Source: Paenibacillus alginolyticus DSM 5050 = NBRC 15375 | GTDB taxonomy: Bacteria > Bacillota > Bacilli > Paenibacillales > NBRC-103111 | Direction: 5' to 3' | Assembly (NCBI RefSeq): GCF_000422905.1 | Contig: NZ_AUGY01000055.1 | Coordinates: 1-54,064, forward strand | Length of the DNA stretch: 54,064 nt | Shown: positions 15,861 to 23,268 of the stretch, piece by piece | Layout: every line of letters begins with the position of its first letter | Numbering within the stretch: position 1 is the first letter of the stretch | Position numbers and translations under genes: made by a program | Notes under the pieces: generated by a model | What the model saw: the letters and a program-made list of their open reading frames with translations, nothing else | What the model was told of the DNA's origin: nothing | Databases searched by the model: none

Positions 15861-17144
15861 TTAAAAAGTAACAAGCTTATCCACCGCAACCGGTTGCCCC
15901 GTACGCATGGAAATATTACCTGCAATACCGGTCAAAATCGACATCGCCCCGTCAACATGAGAAGCAGCTCGCTCGAAGCGATCATTGGATGGCTGATCAA
16001 AAATGTCTTTCAAGAGGACAGGATCCCCGCCGCCATGACCGCCGACGCCTTCTTCAATTTCCACTTTATAAGGAGCCGCGAACATTGGAAATACCTTGAT
16101 CGTCTTTTCCTTCAAAGCACCTTCGTCCTCTTTAAGACCACCGGAATTGACGTATGATTTCTCGACAACTCTCATTTCAATCCGCCCCTTGCTGCCATTG
16201 AATTGCACATTGAAGCCTTCCCAAGGCATATAAGCATTAAGCGAGTAGGTGAGAATGGCTTTGTTTTTATAGCGAACCATAACGCCCATTGTATCTTCAA
16301 TACTAATTCCATCGCCAAAAACGCTTTGATCGCGTTGGTAGCCATCCTCGTGTTCCGCATCCAAATACAGACCCTTGAGATGTTCATTTTCATCTAAATG
16401 AAGCGCAAAAGGATCACCCTTCGCATTTTCATTCCCTGTCGCACGTTGATAAAAGTTAGTCACGCCGCGCTTCTCGGCATTTTCCCTGCCATAGAACATC
16501 AAGCCGCCCATAGCAAAAACAGTCTCAGGACGCGTCCCTAACCAGAAGTTCACAAGATCAAAATGATGCGTTGATTTGTGCACCAGCAGACCCCCGCCAT
16601 TACGTTTATCGCGATGCCATCTGCGGAAATAGTCTGCCCCATGCTCCGTATTCAGCAGCCACTCAAAATGGACAGAATGCACATCACCAATCGCACCGTC
16701 CATAATTAACTCACGAATTTTCGTATTATGCGGAGCGTAACGGTAATTGAAAGTCACGCGAAGCTGCCGCCCTGTGCGTTTAATCGCATCAAGAATTTCT
16801 TGACATTTCTCTTCATCCACTGTCATCGGTTTCTCCGAAATGACATCACAACCAAGCTCCATCGCTTTAATAATGTAGGTATGATGTGTGCGATCAACTG
16901 ATGTGACAATGACATAATCAGGCTTTTCTTTACGAATCATTTCCTCGAACTGATCCGCTTTATATGTGGGAACAGCATTATATTCATATTTATTGACGAG
17001 TAAACCATTCGTGAAATTCATTCTCGTTTGATTGATGTCACAAATCGCAACTAGCTCTGATGTTTCTTGAAAATCCTTCACGATAGCGCCATAGAAAAAC
17101 TCCGCTCTTCCTCCGGTACCGACTAGTGCATAACGCTTTTTCAT
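15861..17144 (-). CDS. Gfo/Idh/MocA family oxidoreductase
   Basis: A 427-residue NAD(P)-dependent oxidoreductase acting on a sugar, sugar acid or inositol-like substrate. It has the N-terminal nucleotide-binding fold (ALVGTGGRAEFF, residues 6-17, then AICDIN) and the family lysine in SEKPMTVDEE (EKP at 104-106). The C-terminal alpha/beta domain shows GGGLLVHKSTHHFDLVNFWLG, with the usual histidines (quoted here as LLVHKSTHHFDLVNFW). It is the first gene of a two-gene operon with the esterase and is divergent from an AraC-type regulator, whose control is likely. The substrate is unknown; uronate isomerase close by suggests plant cell-wall sugars. Confidence 0.87.
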   Translation of the reverse strand: MKKRYALVGTGGRAEFFYGAIVKDFQETSELVAICDINQTRMNFTNGLLVNKYEYNAVPTYKADQFEEMIRKEKPDYVIVTSVDRTHHTYIIKAMELGCDVISEKPMTVDEEKCQEILDAIKRTGRQLRVTFNYRYAPHNTKIRELIMDGAIGDVHSVHFEWLLNTEHGADYFRRWHRDKRNGGGLLVHKSTHHFDLVNFWLGTRPETVFAMGGLMFYGRENAEKRGVTNFYQRATGNENAKGDPFALHLDENEHLKGLYLDAEHEDGYQRDQSVFGDGISIEDTMGVMVRYKNKAILTYSLNAYMPWEGFNVQFNGSKGRIEMRVVEKSYVNSGGLKEDEGALKEKTIKVFPMFAAPYKVEIEEGVGGHGGGDPVLLKDIFDQPSNDRFERAASHVDGAMSILTGIAGNISMRTGQPVAVDKLVTF

Positions 17145-17315
17145 AAAAGTGAACCCCTCTCGCGTATATGGATATGTCTTCCTGTTCGAACGTCCTATTT
17201 CAAGATTAATACAATATTTGTTGTGTTTCTAATCAAATCTTGCTTATTGACTTTTATTCCTTGCATATTTTGCTATATAATTCGTATTAAAAGACCGAAC
17301 GAAGAGGTGTCCACT

Positions 17316-18137
17316 TTGCTACTCTACGAAATTGAAAGACTGCGCAGAGATCAACCCTTCTCAATGACAATGAATCATTTTCATGATCACTATGAAATTT
17401 ATTATTTACTCAGAGGGAAACGCTACTATTTCATACAGGACCGTTCCTACCTGATTCAAGAGGGCGACCTCGTCTTTATCGATAAAAACGAGCTTCACAA
17501 AACACGAAATGCAGATATTCACCTTCACGAGCGTATTCTACTTAACTTTGATGATAGTTGGATACGTTCCATTGATGAGAAAGCATCAACACATTTACTT
17601 GTTCCTTTTCAACAGAAACAGCATATTTTTTCCCTAACTGGTGCGAATCGCACTTTTGTTGAGAACCTTCTTTTCAGCTTATTGCGCGAAAAGCACCAGG
17701 CACTAGGCGGCTGGCAGCTGAACAGCAAAGCTCTGCTCACGCAGCTACTCTTCTTCTGCTCGCGTATCACTGATAAGATAAGCTCCGCTCAGGAAGACCC
17801 GCCAGCGTACAATCCCAAAATATTCGAAATCGTCGCTTATATCAACGAACAGTATAGAAACCGCCTGACATTAGCTTCGATCTCCGAAAGCTTTCATATC
17901 AGTCCAAGCTATTTTTGCCGTACTTTCAAAGAAACGACCGGCTTTTCGTTCATCGAATACTTGAACAACGTTCGCATCCGAGAGGCCCAGCGGCTGCTGC
18001 GGGAAACGAAGTTGAAAGTCATTCACATCGCTGAGCAATCCGGCTTCGATAGCGTCGCTCACTTCGGCCGCGTGTTCAAACAAGTGACCACACAGACTCC
18101 GCTGGAATGCCGCAAATTTATACGCCATAACGTGTAA
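17316..18137 (+). CDS. AraC-family regulator with cupin sensor
   Basis: A 273-residue transcription factor. Residues about 15-90 form a cupin-like sugar-sensing domain (MNHFHDHYEIYYLLRGKRYY, LIQEGDLVFI), and the last 100 residues hold two helix-turn-helix motifs (LTLASISESFHISPSYFCRTFKETTG and VIHIAEQSGFDSVAHFGRVFKQ, each shown in family-typical form). The TTG at 17316, 7 bases after GAAGAGGTG, is preferred; the longer upstream frame starts in a hydrophobic AT-rich stretch that looks like promoter DNA. It is transcribed divergently from the oxidoreductase-esterase pair and converges with uxaC, so it probably activates the former in response to a sugar. Confidence 0.87.
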   Translation: MLLYEIERLRRDQPFSMTMNHFHDHYEIYYLLRGKRYYFIQDRSYLIQEGDLVFIDKNELHKTRNADIHLHERILLNFDDSWIRSIDEKASTHLLVPFQQKQHIFSLTGANRTFVENLLFSLLREKHQALGGWQLNSKALLTQLLFFCSRITDKISSAQEDPPAYNPKIFEIVAYINEQYRNRLTLASISESFHISPSYFCRTFKETTGFSFIEYLNNVRIREAQRLLRETKLKVIHIAEQSGFDSVAHFGRVFKQVTTQTPLECRKFIRHNV

Positions 18138-18207
18138 AAAGCTCAGTTTCCGAGCTTATCTCACTCTGCCGTCCCTCTCAGCAGCCAACGCTGCACTGCC
18201 CCATAAC

Positions 18208-18244
18208 AAAAAAACCTTCGAGCAGGCACAACCTGCTCGAAGGT
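18208..18244 (-). terminator. Terminator between araC-type gene and uxaC
   Basis: A perfect 13-bp stem (ACCTTCGAGCAGG / CCTGCTCGAAGGT) with a CACAA loop, followed on the minus strand by TTTTTTTG. It ends uxaC and may also stop the convergent regulator transcript. Confidence 0.92.
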
Positions 18245-18251
18245 CTCTATT

Positions 18252-19652
18252 TTAAAACCCGAAATATTGCTTAGCATTATTATACGAAATCCCTTGAACC
18301 AGCTGTTTCAGCAGCTGTTCGTCGTTCGGGAATTCTCCAGCTTCAACCCATTCGCCTAACATGTTGCAGAGGATTCTGCGGAAGTAATCATGTCTTGTAT
18401 AGGACAAGAAGCTTCTGGAATCGGTCAACATACCGACGAAGCGGCCAAGCAGACCAAAATTCGCCAGCGATTTCATCTGCGAAACCATACCATCTTTGGT
18501 ATCGTTGAACCACCAAGCGGATCCTAATTGAATTTTGCCGGGAATACCATCGCCTTGGAAGCTGCCCATGAGGGAAGCGAGAATTTCATTGTCACGTGCG
18601 TTTAACGAGTACAGAATCGTTCTAGGCAGCGAATCAGCAACAGCCAGAGAGGATAACAAACCTGTTAAAGCGCTTGCTACCGGGCTATCGTTAATAGAGT
18701 CGAATCCGGTGTCCGGGCCCAGCTGCGAGAAAGCTCGTCCGTTATTATTGCGGGAAGCATTAATATGGTACTGCATCGCCCAATCCAGCTTCTTGTACAC
18801 GCCCCCTAAGAATAACAACGTGAACGCCTTATATTTCTTTTCGTCTTCCAGACTAACCGCGTTGCCAGCCAGAGCTGCTTTAAAAATCTGATCCACTTCT
18901 TCTTTGGTAGCTGCAGCGTAAGGCACATAATCCAAGGCATGGTCAGACACCTTACAGCCAACTGAATCAAAAAACTGCGCTCTACTTTCTAATCCAGCCA
19001 GCAGGTCATCGTAGGAACTAATCGTGATGCCAGCGGATTGCTCCAATTGGCCGATCCATGGAAGGAAAGTGGCGCGATTGATTTCAAGCGCTTTGTCTGG
19101 ACGGTAGGAAGGCAGAACTTGTGTGTTAAAATCTGTAAGCTCTTTAATTTTGATGTGATATTCTAGCGAATCCACCGGATCGTCCGTTGTGCAAATGACC
19201 GTTACTTTGGAATTCGTAATGAGATCTCTAGCACGGGAACCGCCTTCTGCGAGCTTTGCGTTCACTTTTTCCCAGATGGCAGGCGCATTCTGCTCGTTAA
19301 TGATGTCATAAACACCGAAATAAGTACGAAGCTCCATATGAGACCAGTGGTACAGAGGGTTGCCAACAGCCATAGGAACCGTTCCAGCCCATGCCAAAAA
19401 GCGCTCGTAATCGCTAGCGCCACCAGTGATTTTAGCTTCCTCCACACCGTTGGCACGCATCATTCTCCACTTATAATGGTCGCCGTACAGCCAAGCTTCC
19501 GTGATGTTATTGAATTGTTTATTTTCATAAATTTCCTTAGGACTTAGATGGCAGTGATAATCAATAATCGGCAGATCTTTGGCAAATTCGTGGAATAGAT
19601 GAACCGCGGTATCGTTCGTAAGCATAAAATTCTCATCTAAAAATGTTTTCAT
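18252..19652 (-). CDS. uxaC: Uronate isomerase
   Basis: A 466-residue cytosolic enzyme converting D-glucuronate to D-fructuronate and D-galacturonate to D-tagaturonate. The start MKTFLDENFMLTNDTAVHLF is family-typical and follows an AAGGGTGG site; a longer frame upstream has none. Metal-site motif IDYHCHLSP, RMMRANG, the TTDDPVDSLEYH region, FLPWIG and the late GMLTDSRSFLSYTRHDYFRR motif are all present (the last quoted as LTDSRSFLSYTRHDYF). Length equals the family norm. No uxaB/uxuA genes are adjacent. It has its own promoter and terminator, so it is a single-gene unit near a sugar-acid-like oxidoreductase operon. Confidence 0.95.
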   Translation of the reverse strand: MKTFLDENFMLTNDTAVHLFHEFAKDLPIIDYHCHLSPKEIYENKQFNNITEAWLYGDHYKWRMMRANGVEEAKITGGASDYERFLAWAGTVPMAVGNPLYHWSHMELRTYFGVYDIINEQNAPAIWEKVNAKLAEGGSRARDLITNSKVTVICTTDDPVDSLEYHIKIKELTDFNTQVLPSYRPDKALEINRATFLPWIGQLEQSAGITISSYDDLLAGLESRAQFFDSVGCKVSDHALDYVPYAAATKEEVDQIFKAALAGNAVSLEDEKKYKAFTLLFLGGVYKKLDWAMQYHINASRNNNGRAFSQLGPDTGFDSINDSPVASALTGLLSSLAVADSLPRTILYSLNARDNEILASLMGSFQGDGIPGKIQLGSAWWFNDTKDGMVSQMKSLANFGLLGRFVGMLTDSRSFLSYTRHDYFRRILCNMLGEWVEAGEFPNDEQLLKQLVQGISYNNAKQYFGF

Positions 19653-19742
19653 AAAGCTAAATTCCACCCTTCTCAAGCTGAATGATCTGCCCTCTATTCT
19701 AGCGAAAGGCGACTCGAAAATCTTGTGATTTTTTGCTTTCAT

Positions 19743-19771
19743 TTTGTAAAATATGCATATATTGACCTCAA
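19743..19771 (-). promoter_or_regulatory. Candidate uxaC promoter with palindromic spacer
   Basis: Minus strand: TTGAGG, 17 bases, TACAAA. The spacer contains a perfect 10-bp palindrome ATATGCATAT (19751-19760), where a repressor could sit between RNA polymerase contacts. The elements are only moderately close to consensus. Confidence 0.45.
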
Positions 19772-19796
19772 ATTCGCCATAACTCGATCCTAGGCA

Positions 19797-19840
19797 AACA
19801 AAAAGCCCCATACACCAACAATCACGTTGGAACGGAGCTT
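19797..19840 (-). terminator. Terminator of the VanW-like gene
   Basis: On the minus strand AGCTCC...CCAAC gtgatt GTTGG...GGGGCT folds as a two-part hairpin followed by TTTTTG. Confidence 0.75.
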
Positions 19841-19845
19841 CTCAT

Positions 19846-20778
19846 TTATGGAACAGACTGACCTACATTGGTCCCCGCTTGTATTTCCTCTGGCAGATCA
19901 TCAGATGCACTCGGAACATGCCGCGGCTTATAATTTATGACATCGGAAGACGAAATACTAACGAAAACCCGGCCAGGTAAAGCCTGAGCCCTTATCAGAA
20001 TAGGTTGATTGTAGTTGTTCTTAAAGCTGAAGTCAGGACCTCCCCAATTCACAGTAGCATCCCTACCTGGCGGAACATAGGGGACAGATCGGCTGTGCGA
20101 ATATCTTTCTACAATTTTGAGACCAGCGCGATCCACCGCGTTAAACAAAGTAGAAGAAATTTGGCAAATGCCGCCGCCAATCCCTTCCGAGAATTCACCC
20201 CTTACAATGATCTTTGCCGGCATGTACCCCTTGCCTCGCGTCCGAACACCAACAACACGGTTGAAGGAGAACGTCTCATTCGGTTGAACGACATAATTAT
20301 TAATCGCTTGGGTGGCAAGCTTGATGTTCGTAAAACGATATTTATTATTCGCATTAAAATAGGTCACATAATAACCGATGGGTCGCACACGTATATTCGC
20401 CAGCAACTCGCTGTCCACTTTGGGATATACAGATAACTGAGGCACTTCAAATCTCATCGGACCCTCTCGATAGTAATGTTCATAAAATTGCTCCACAAAA
20501 GCTTGACGATTCAGCCTTGCGCCTGCAATCTCCTTCACGATTCCTCCCTCATCATTAATGGTTGCATTAATCGGTTTGCGATACATATTCTTATCGATCA
20601 CGTCCGTAAGCCGCTCTAATCGTTCGTTATCAATGATCGGCACATCAAGAAGATTGACCGTATACGATTCCCGCTGCACATTTGCTATGTTATGACCCAT
20701 ATTATCATTCGTTATTCGAAATGGTACATCACTCTGCTGCGCAAGAAGCAACAAACCCATTATCCAACTATAACTCAT
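19846..20778 (-). CDS. VanW family protein
   Basis: About 310 residues. A short hydrophobic N-terminus (SYSWIMGLLLLAQ) may be a signal or anchor. The middle (residues about 60-130) matches the peptidoglycan-binding-like domain of YoaR-type proteins (AGARLNRQAFVEQF), and the C-terminal VanW domain shows NNYVVQPNETFSFNRVVG, GGGICQISSTLFNAVDRAG and ERYSHSRSVPYVPPGRDATVNW (quoted in parts of the family pattern). VanW proteins accompany some vancomycin-resistance clusters, but most, like this one, stand alone with an unknown cell-wall-related role. GAGGAGGGG lies directly before a GTG at 20790, too close for it; the ATG four codons later is preferred but not certain. Confidence 0.85.
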   Translation of the reverse strand: MSYSWIMGLLLLAQQSDVPFRITNDNMGHNIANVQRESYTVNLLDVPIIDNERLERLTDVIDKNMYRKPINATINDEGGIVKEIAGARLNRQAFVEQFYEHYYREGPMRFEVPQLSVYPKVDSELLANIRVRPIGYYVTYFNANNKYRFTNIKLATQAINNYVVQPNETFSFNRVVGVRTRGKGYMPAKIIVRGEFSEGIGGGICQISSTLFNAVDRAGLKIVERYSHSRSVPYVPPGRDATVNWGGPDFSFKNNYNQPILIRAQALPGRVFVSISSSDVINYKPRHVPSASDDLPEEIQAGTNVGQSVP

Positions 20779-20831
20779 ACATTCAATCACCCCTCCTCTA
20801 GTGTAAACAATTGAAATGATTCCATACTATG

Positions 20832-20874
20832 TAAAATGGGACCAGCCAACACCCATGGATGTTAGACTGATCCC
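20832..20874 (-). terminator. Terminator of the PhyH-like gene
   Basis: On the minus strand GGGATCAG...AACATCC atg GGTGTTGGCTGGTCCC pairs over about 15 bp with one bulge and two wobbles, followed by ATTTTAC. Confidence 0.65.
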
Positions 20875-20893
20875 TTATGGCTAAACGAAAAGA

Positions 20894-21703
20894 TTAATGA
20901 GGATAAAACGCTTGGAATTCTTCGCCGCAAGGCCCCCCATTAGGGTTGACCTCTAAATCTACGATCGTTCCATTCTGGCGATGCAACGGTCGATAGTGAT
21001 TGCTAATATGGGTTGCCGATTCGTTCACATAATGGCAGATGAACGCCCGACGAAATCGGTCCTTCGTTTTGTTTCGATAGGAGCCATGGATGAGATTCCC
21101 GTTAAAAAAGAGAACGTCGCCTCGCTGCATGATGACTGGCATGGCTTTTTCATCCTTCGGCGGCTTCACGTAGTGATTCGTGAATGATTCATTGGCATCC
21201 GCGATATCCGGACAAGCAATTTCAAACGTATTCGTTTTGGGCACAACAAGTAAGCCGCCATTCTCATCATCTGCGGCATCAATTGCTGTCCACGCCGCTA
21301 TGCAATTACCAGGCTCGACCTGCAGGTAGAAATTATCCTGATGAAGCGCTTGGCCGCGAGAGCCCGGTGGCTTATAGTAAAACATGCTTTGCGCGGCTAA
21401 GGCCTCTTCATCATACAAATCTGCTAACACTTCCATGACCGGCTGGTGCAGCATATATTTCTTCGCCGTCTCATTAAAGCGGTGCGGATGCATAACTCGC
21501 GGATATCTTTTTAACGGATCAGACCCATCCGCTTGTAAATCCGGCTCAAAAAAGCCTGGTACCGCATGATGGCTAATTCCCTCAAAAGTATCATCGATTT
21601 CGGCCAAATTTTGCTCAGAAAACAATCCTTTTACAATTAAATATCCTTCTGATTCGAAGTGCTGTTTTTGTTCTTTTGAAAGCTTAAGCATTGTCCGTGA
21701 CAT
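20894..21703 (-). CDS. Phytanoyl-CoA dioxygenase (PhyH) family protein
   Basis: A 269-residue Fe(II)/2-oxoglutarate-dependent dioxygenase. The facial triad is visible: His121 and Asp123 in LHQDNFY, and His206 in GNLIHGSYRN; the downstream RFRRAF arginine would hold 2-oxoglutarate. Also typical are the start (EGYLIVKGLFSE) and PPGSRGQALHQDN. The ATG at 21703 follows GGAGGGG and replaces an ATG five codons upstream. Bacterial members hydroxylate diverse small molecules (for example ectoine or secondary metabolites), so the name should not imply phytanoyl-CoA. It is monocistronic and divergent from an M29 aminopeptidase with a 265-bp gap. The substrate is unknown. Confidence 0.87.
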   Translation of the reverse strand: MSRTMLKLSKEQKQHFESEGYLIVKGLFSEQNLAEIDDTFEGISHHAVPGFFEPDLQADGSDPLKRYPRVMHPHRFNETAKKYMLHQPVMEVLADLYDEEALAAQSMFYYKPPGSRGQALHQDNFYLQVEPGNCIAAWTAIDAADDENGGLLVVPKTNTFEIACPDIADANESFTNHYVKPPKDEKAMPVIMQRGDVLFFNGNLIHGSYRNKTKDRFRRAFICHYVNESATHISNHYRPLHRQNGTIVDLEVNPNGGPCGEEFQAFYPH

Positions 21704-21968
21704 GTTGGTCCCCTCCACGATTAAGTTAGGATGTATTCCCTTATGACATCATCATATCGAAAGCGCCATAGACATTGAAGTAAGGATGATGCTAAATACT
21801 CATACAATCCTGCTATTTCCGGATATATTTAGAGTTAATTGCCACCAGTGACGAGAGGGACCCTTTGATCATGACTGGGCAGAGCGCTTCGACTGTAAAA
21901 TTTATTTGACAGTTGACTCTTGGCAGGATAAACTGCTAGCAAGTTCAAGAATAAAAAGGAGGTTTCCT

Positions 21969-23201
21969 ATGACTTTTGAAAGTAATCTGGATAAATATGC
22001 GGAGCTAACCGTTCGCGTCGCTGTGAACATTCAATCCGGCCAAACACTTTGGATTAACGCACCCATTCATCTTCCCGAATTCGTTCGACTCATTGCCCGT
22101 AAAGCTTATCAAGCTGGGGCCAAACACGTACATATTGAATGGCAGGATGAAATCTGCACCCAAATTAAATATACCTATGCGCCTGATGAAGCGTTTCATG
22201 AATATCCATCATGGAGAGCGCAGGCGCTCGATGAGCTAGCCGATAATAACGGCGCCTATTTATTTATCGATGCCGATGATCCTGAATTGCTGAAGGATAT
22301 CGATCCAGCTCGCATTTCCGCAAATTCCAAAGCCGCAGGCGCGAAATTAGAGAAATGGAGAGAAAGCATGTCCTCCTATCGGATGACATGGTCGATCATC
22401 GCGGCACCTTCTTCTGCTTGGGCGAAGAAAGTCTTTCCTCATTTGGAAGAGGAGGCCGCGATTACTGCTCTATGGGACGCCATATTTCAAGCTACACGCG
22501 TAGATCAAGAAAATCCAATCCAGAATTGGATGGAACACAACGCGACGCTTCGGAGCAAAAGAGAACAGCTTAACGAGAAGCAATTTCGTAAGATCCATTA
22601 CCGTGCCCCAGGAACCGAGCTTACTGTCGAACTGCCAGACAACCATATTTGGCGAGGTGGTTCCGCCACCAACGAGACAGGAGGCTTCGATTTCAACCCG
22701 AATATCCCGACGGAGGAAGTCTTTATTTCTCCTCATCGAATGGGTACTCAGGGTACAGTGCGCAGTACGAAACCCTTAAGCTATCGTGGTAATTTGATCA
22801 ACAATTTCACGATCACTTTCGAAAGCGGGCGTGTCGTTGACTACACCGCTGAACAAGGCTTCGAGTCTCTTAAAGCCATGATCGAAATGGATGAAGGAGC
22901 ACATTATCTGGGTGAAATCGCACTTGTGCCGCACATATCACCAATTTCGAACTCCAACCTGATCTTCTTTAATACGCTGTATGATGAGAATGCCTCAAAT
23001 CACTTGGCACTAGGCAGAGCCTTCCCTACATGTATAGAGGGCGGAACTTCGATGTCCAAGGAGGAGCAAGAAAGCGCCGGCCTTAACAACAGTTTGATCC
23101 ACGTTGACTTTATGATCGGCTCTGCTGAAATGGATATTGACGGCGAACATGCAGACGGCACGATTGAACCCATTTTCCGTAAGGGGAATTGGGCATTCTA
23201 G
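21969..23201 (+). CDS. ampS: M29-family aminopeptidase
   Basis: A 410-residue metallo-aminopeptidase of the thermophilic AmpS/AmpT/PepS family that frees N-terminal amino acids from peptides in the cytosol. The ATG at 21969 follows AGGAGG; the length is exactly family-like. Metal-binding and catalytic segments can be seen: FNPNIPTEEVFISPHR (Glu), MDEGAHYLGEIALVP (Glu), FNTLYDENASNHLALGRAFP (His, Tyr) and NNSLIHVDFMIGS (His, Asp). It is a single gene with a strong terminator shared with the convergent ileS. Gene symbol is by family similarity to ampS; exact specificity is not known. Confidence 0.92.
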   Translation: MTFESNLDKYAELTVRVAVNIQSGQTLWINAPIHLPEFVRLIARKAYQAGAKHVHIEWQDEICTQIKYTYAPDEAFHEYPSWRAQALDELADNNGAYLFIDADDPELLKDIDPARISANSKAAGAKLEKWRESMSSYRMTWSIIAAPSSAWAKKVFPHLEEEAAITALWDAIFQATRVDQENPIQNWMEHNATLRSKREQLNEKQFRKIHYRAPGTELTVELPDNHIWRGGSATNETGGFDFNPNIPTEEVFISPHRMGTQGTVRSTKPLSYRGNLINNFTITFESGRVVDYTAEQGFESLKAMIEMDEGAHYLGEIALVPHISPISNSNLIFFNTLYDENASNHLALGRAFPTCIEGGTSMSKEEQESAGLNNSLIHVDFMIGSAEMDIDGEHADGTIEPIFRKGNWAF

Positions 23202-23210
23202 AAATGAAAA

Positions 23211-23265
23211 AGGGGCAGTACCTAAAGTCATGATCATCATGTCTCTAGGTGCTGCCCCTATTTTT
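23211..23265. terminator. Bidirectional terminator between aminopeptidase gene and ileS
   Basis: Arms GGGGCAGTACCTA and TAGGTGCTGCCCC pair nearly perfectly. The plus strand continues TATTTTT and the minus strand CCCCTTTTTC, so it can serve both convergent genes. Confidence 0.9.
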
Positions 23266-23268
23266 CGA

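Noticed and set aside
19653..19811. 53-codon N-terminal extension of uronate isomerase
   Set aside because: No ribosome binding site, overlaps the candidate promoter, and the family N-terminus begins at 19652.
20005..20436. 143-codon plus-strand frame opposite the VanW-like gene
   Set aside because: Shadow of the VanW coding strand; the minus-strand frame has clear family motifs.
19846..20778. Vancomycin-resistance role for the VanW-like protein
   Set aside because: No vanHAX, vanRS or other resistance genes nearby; VanW domains are widespread outside resistance clusters.
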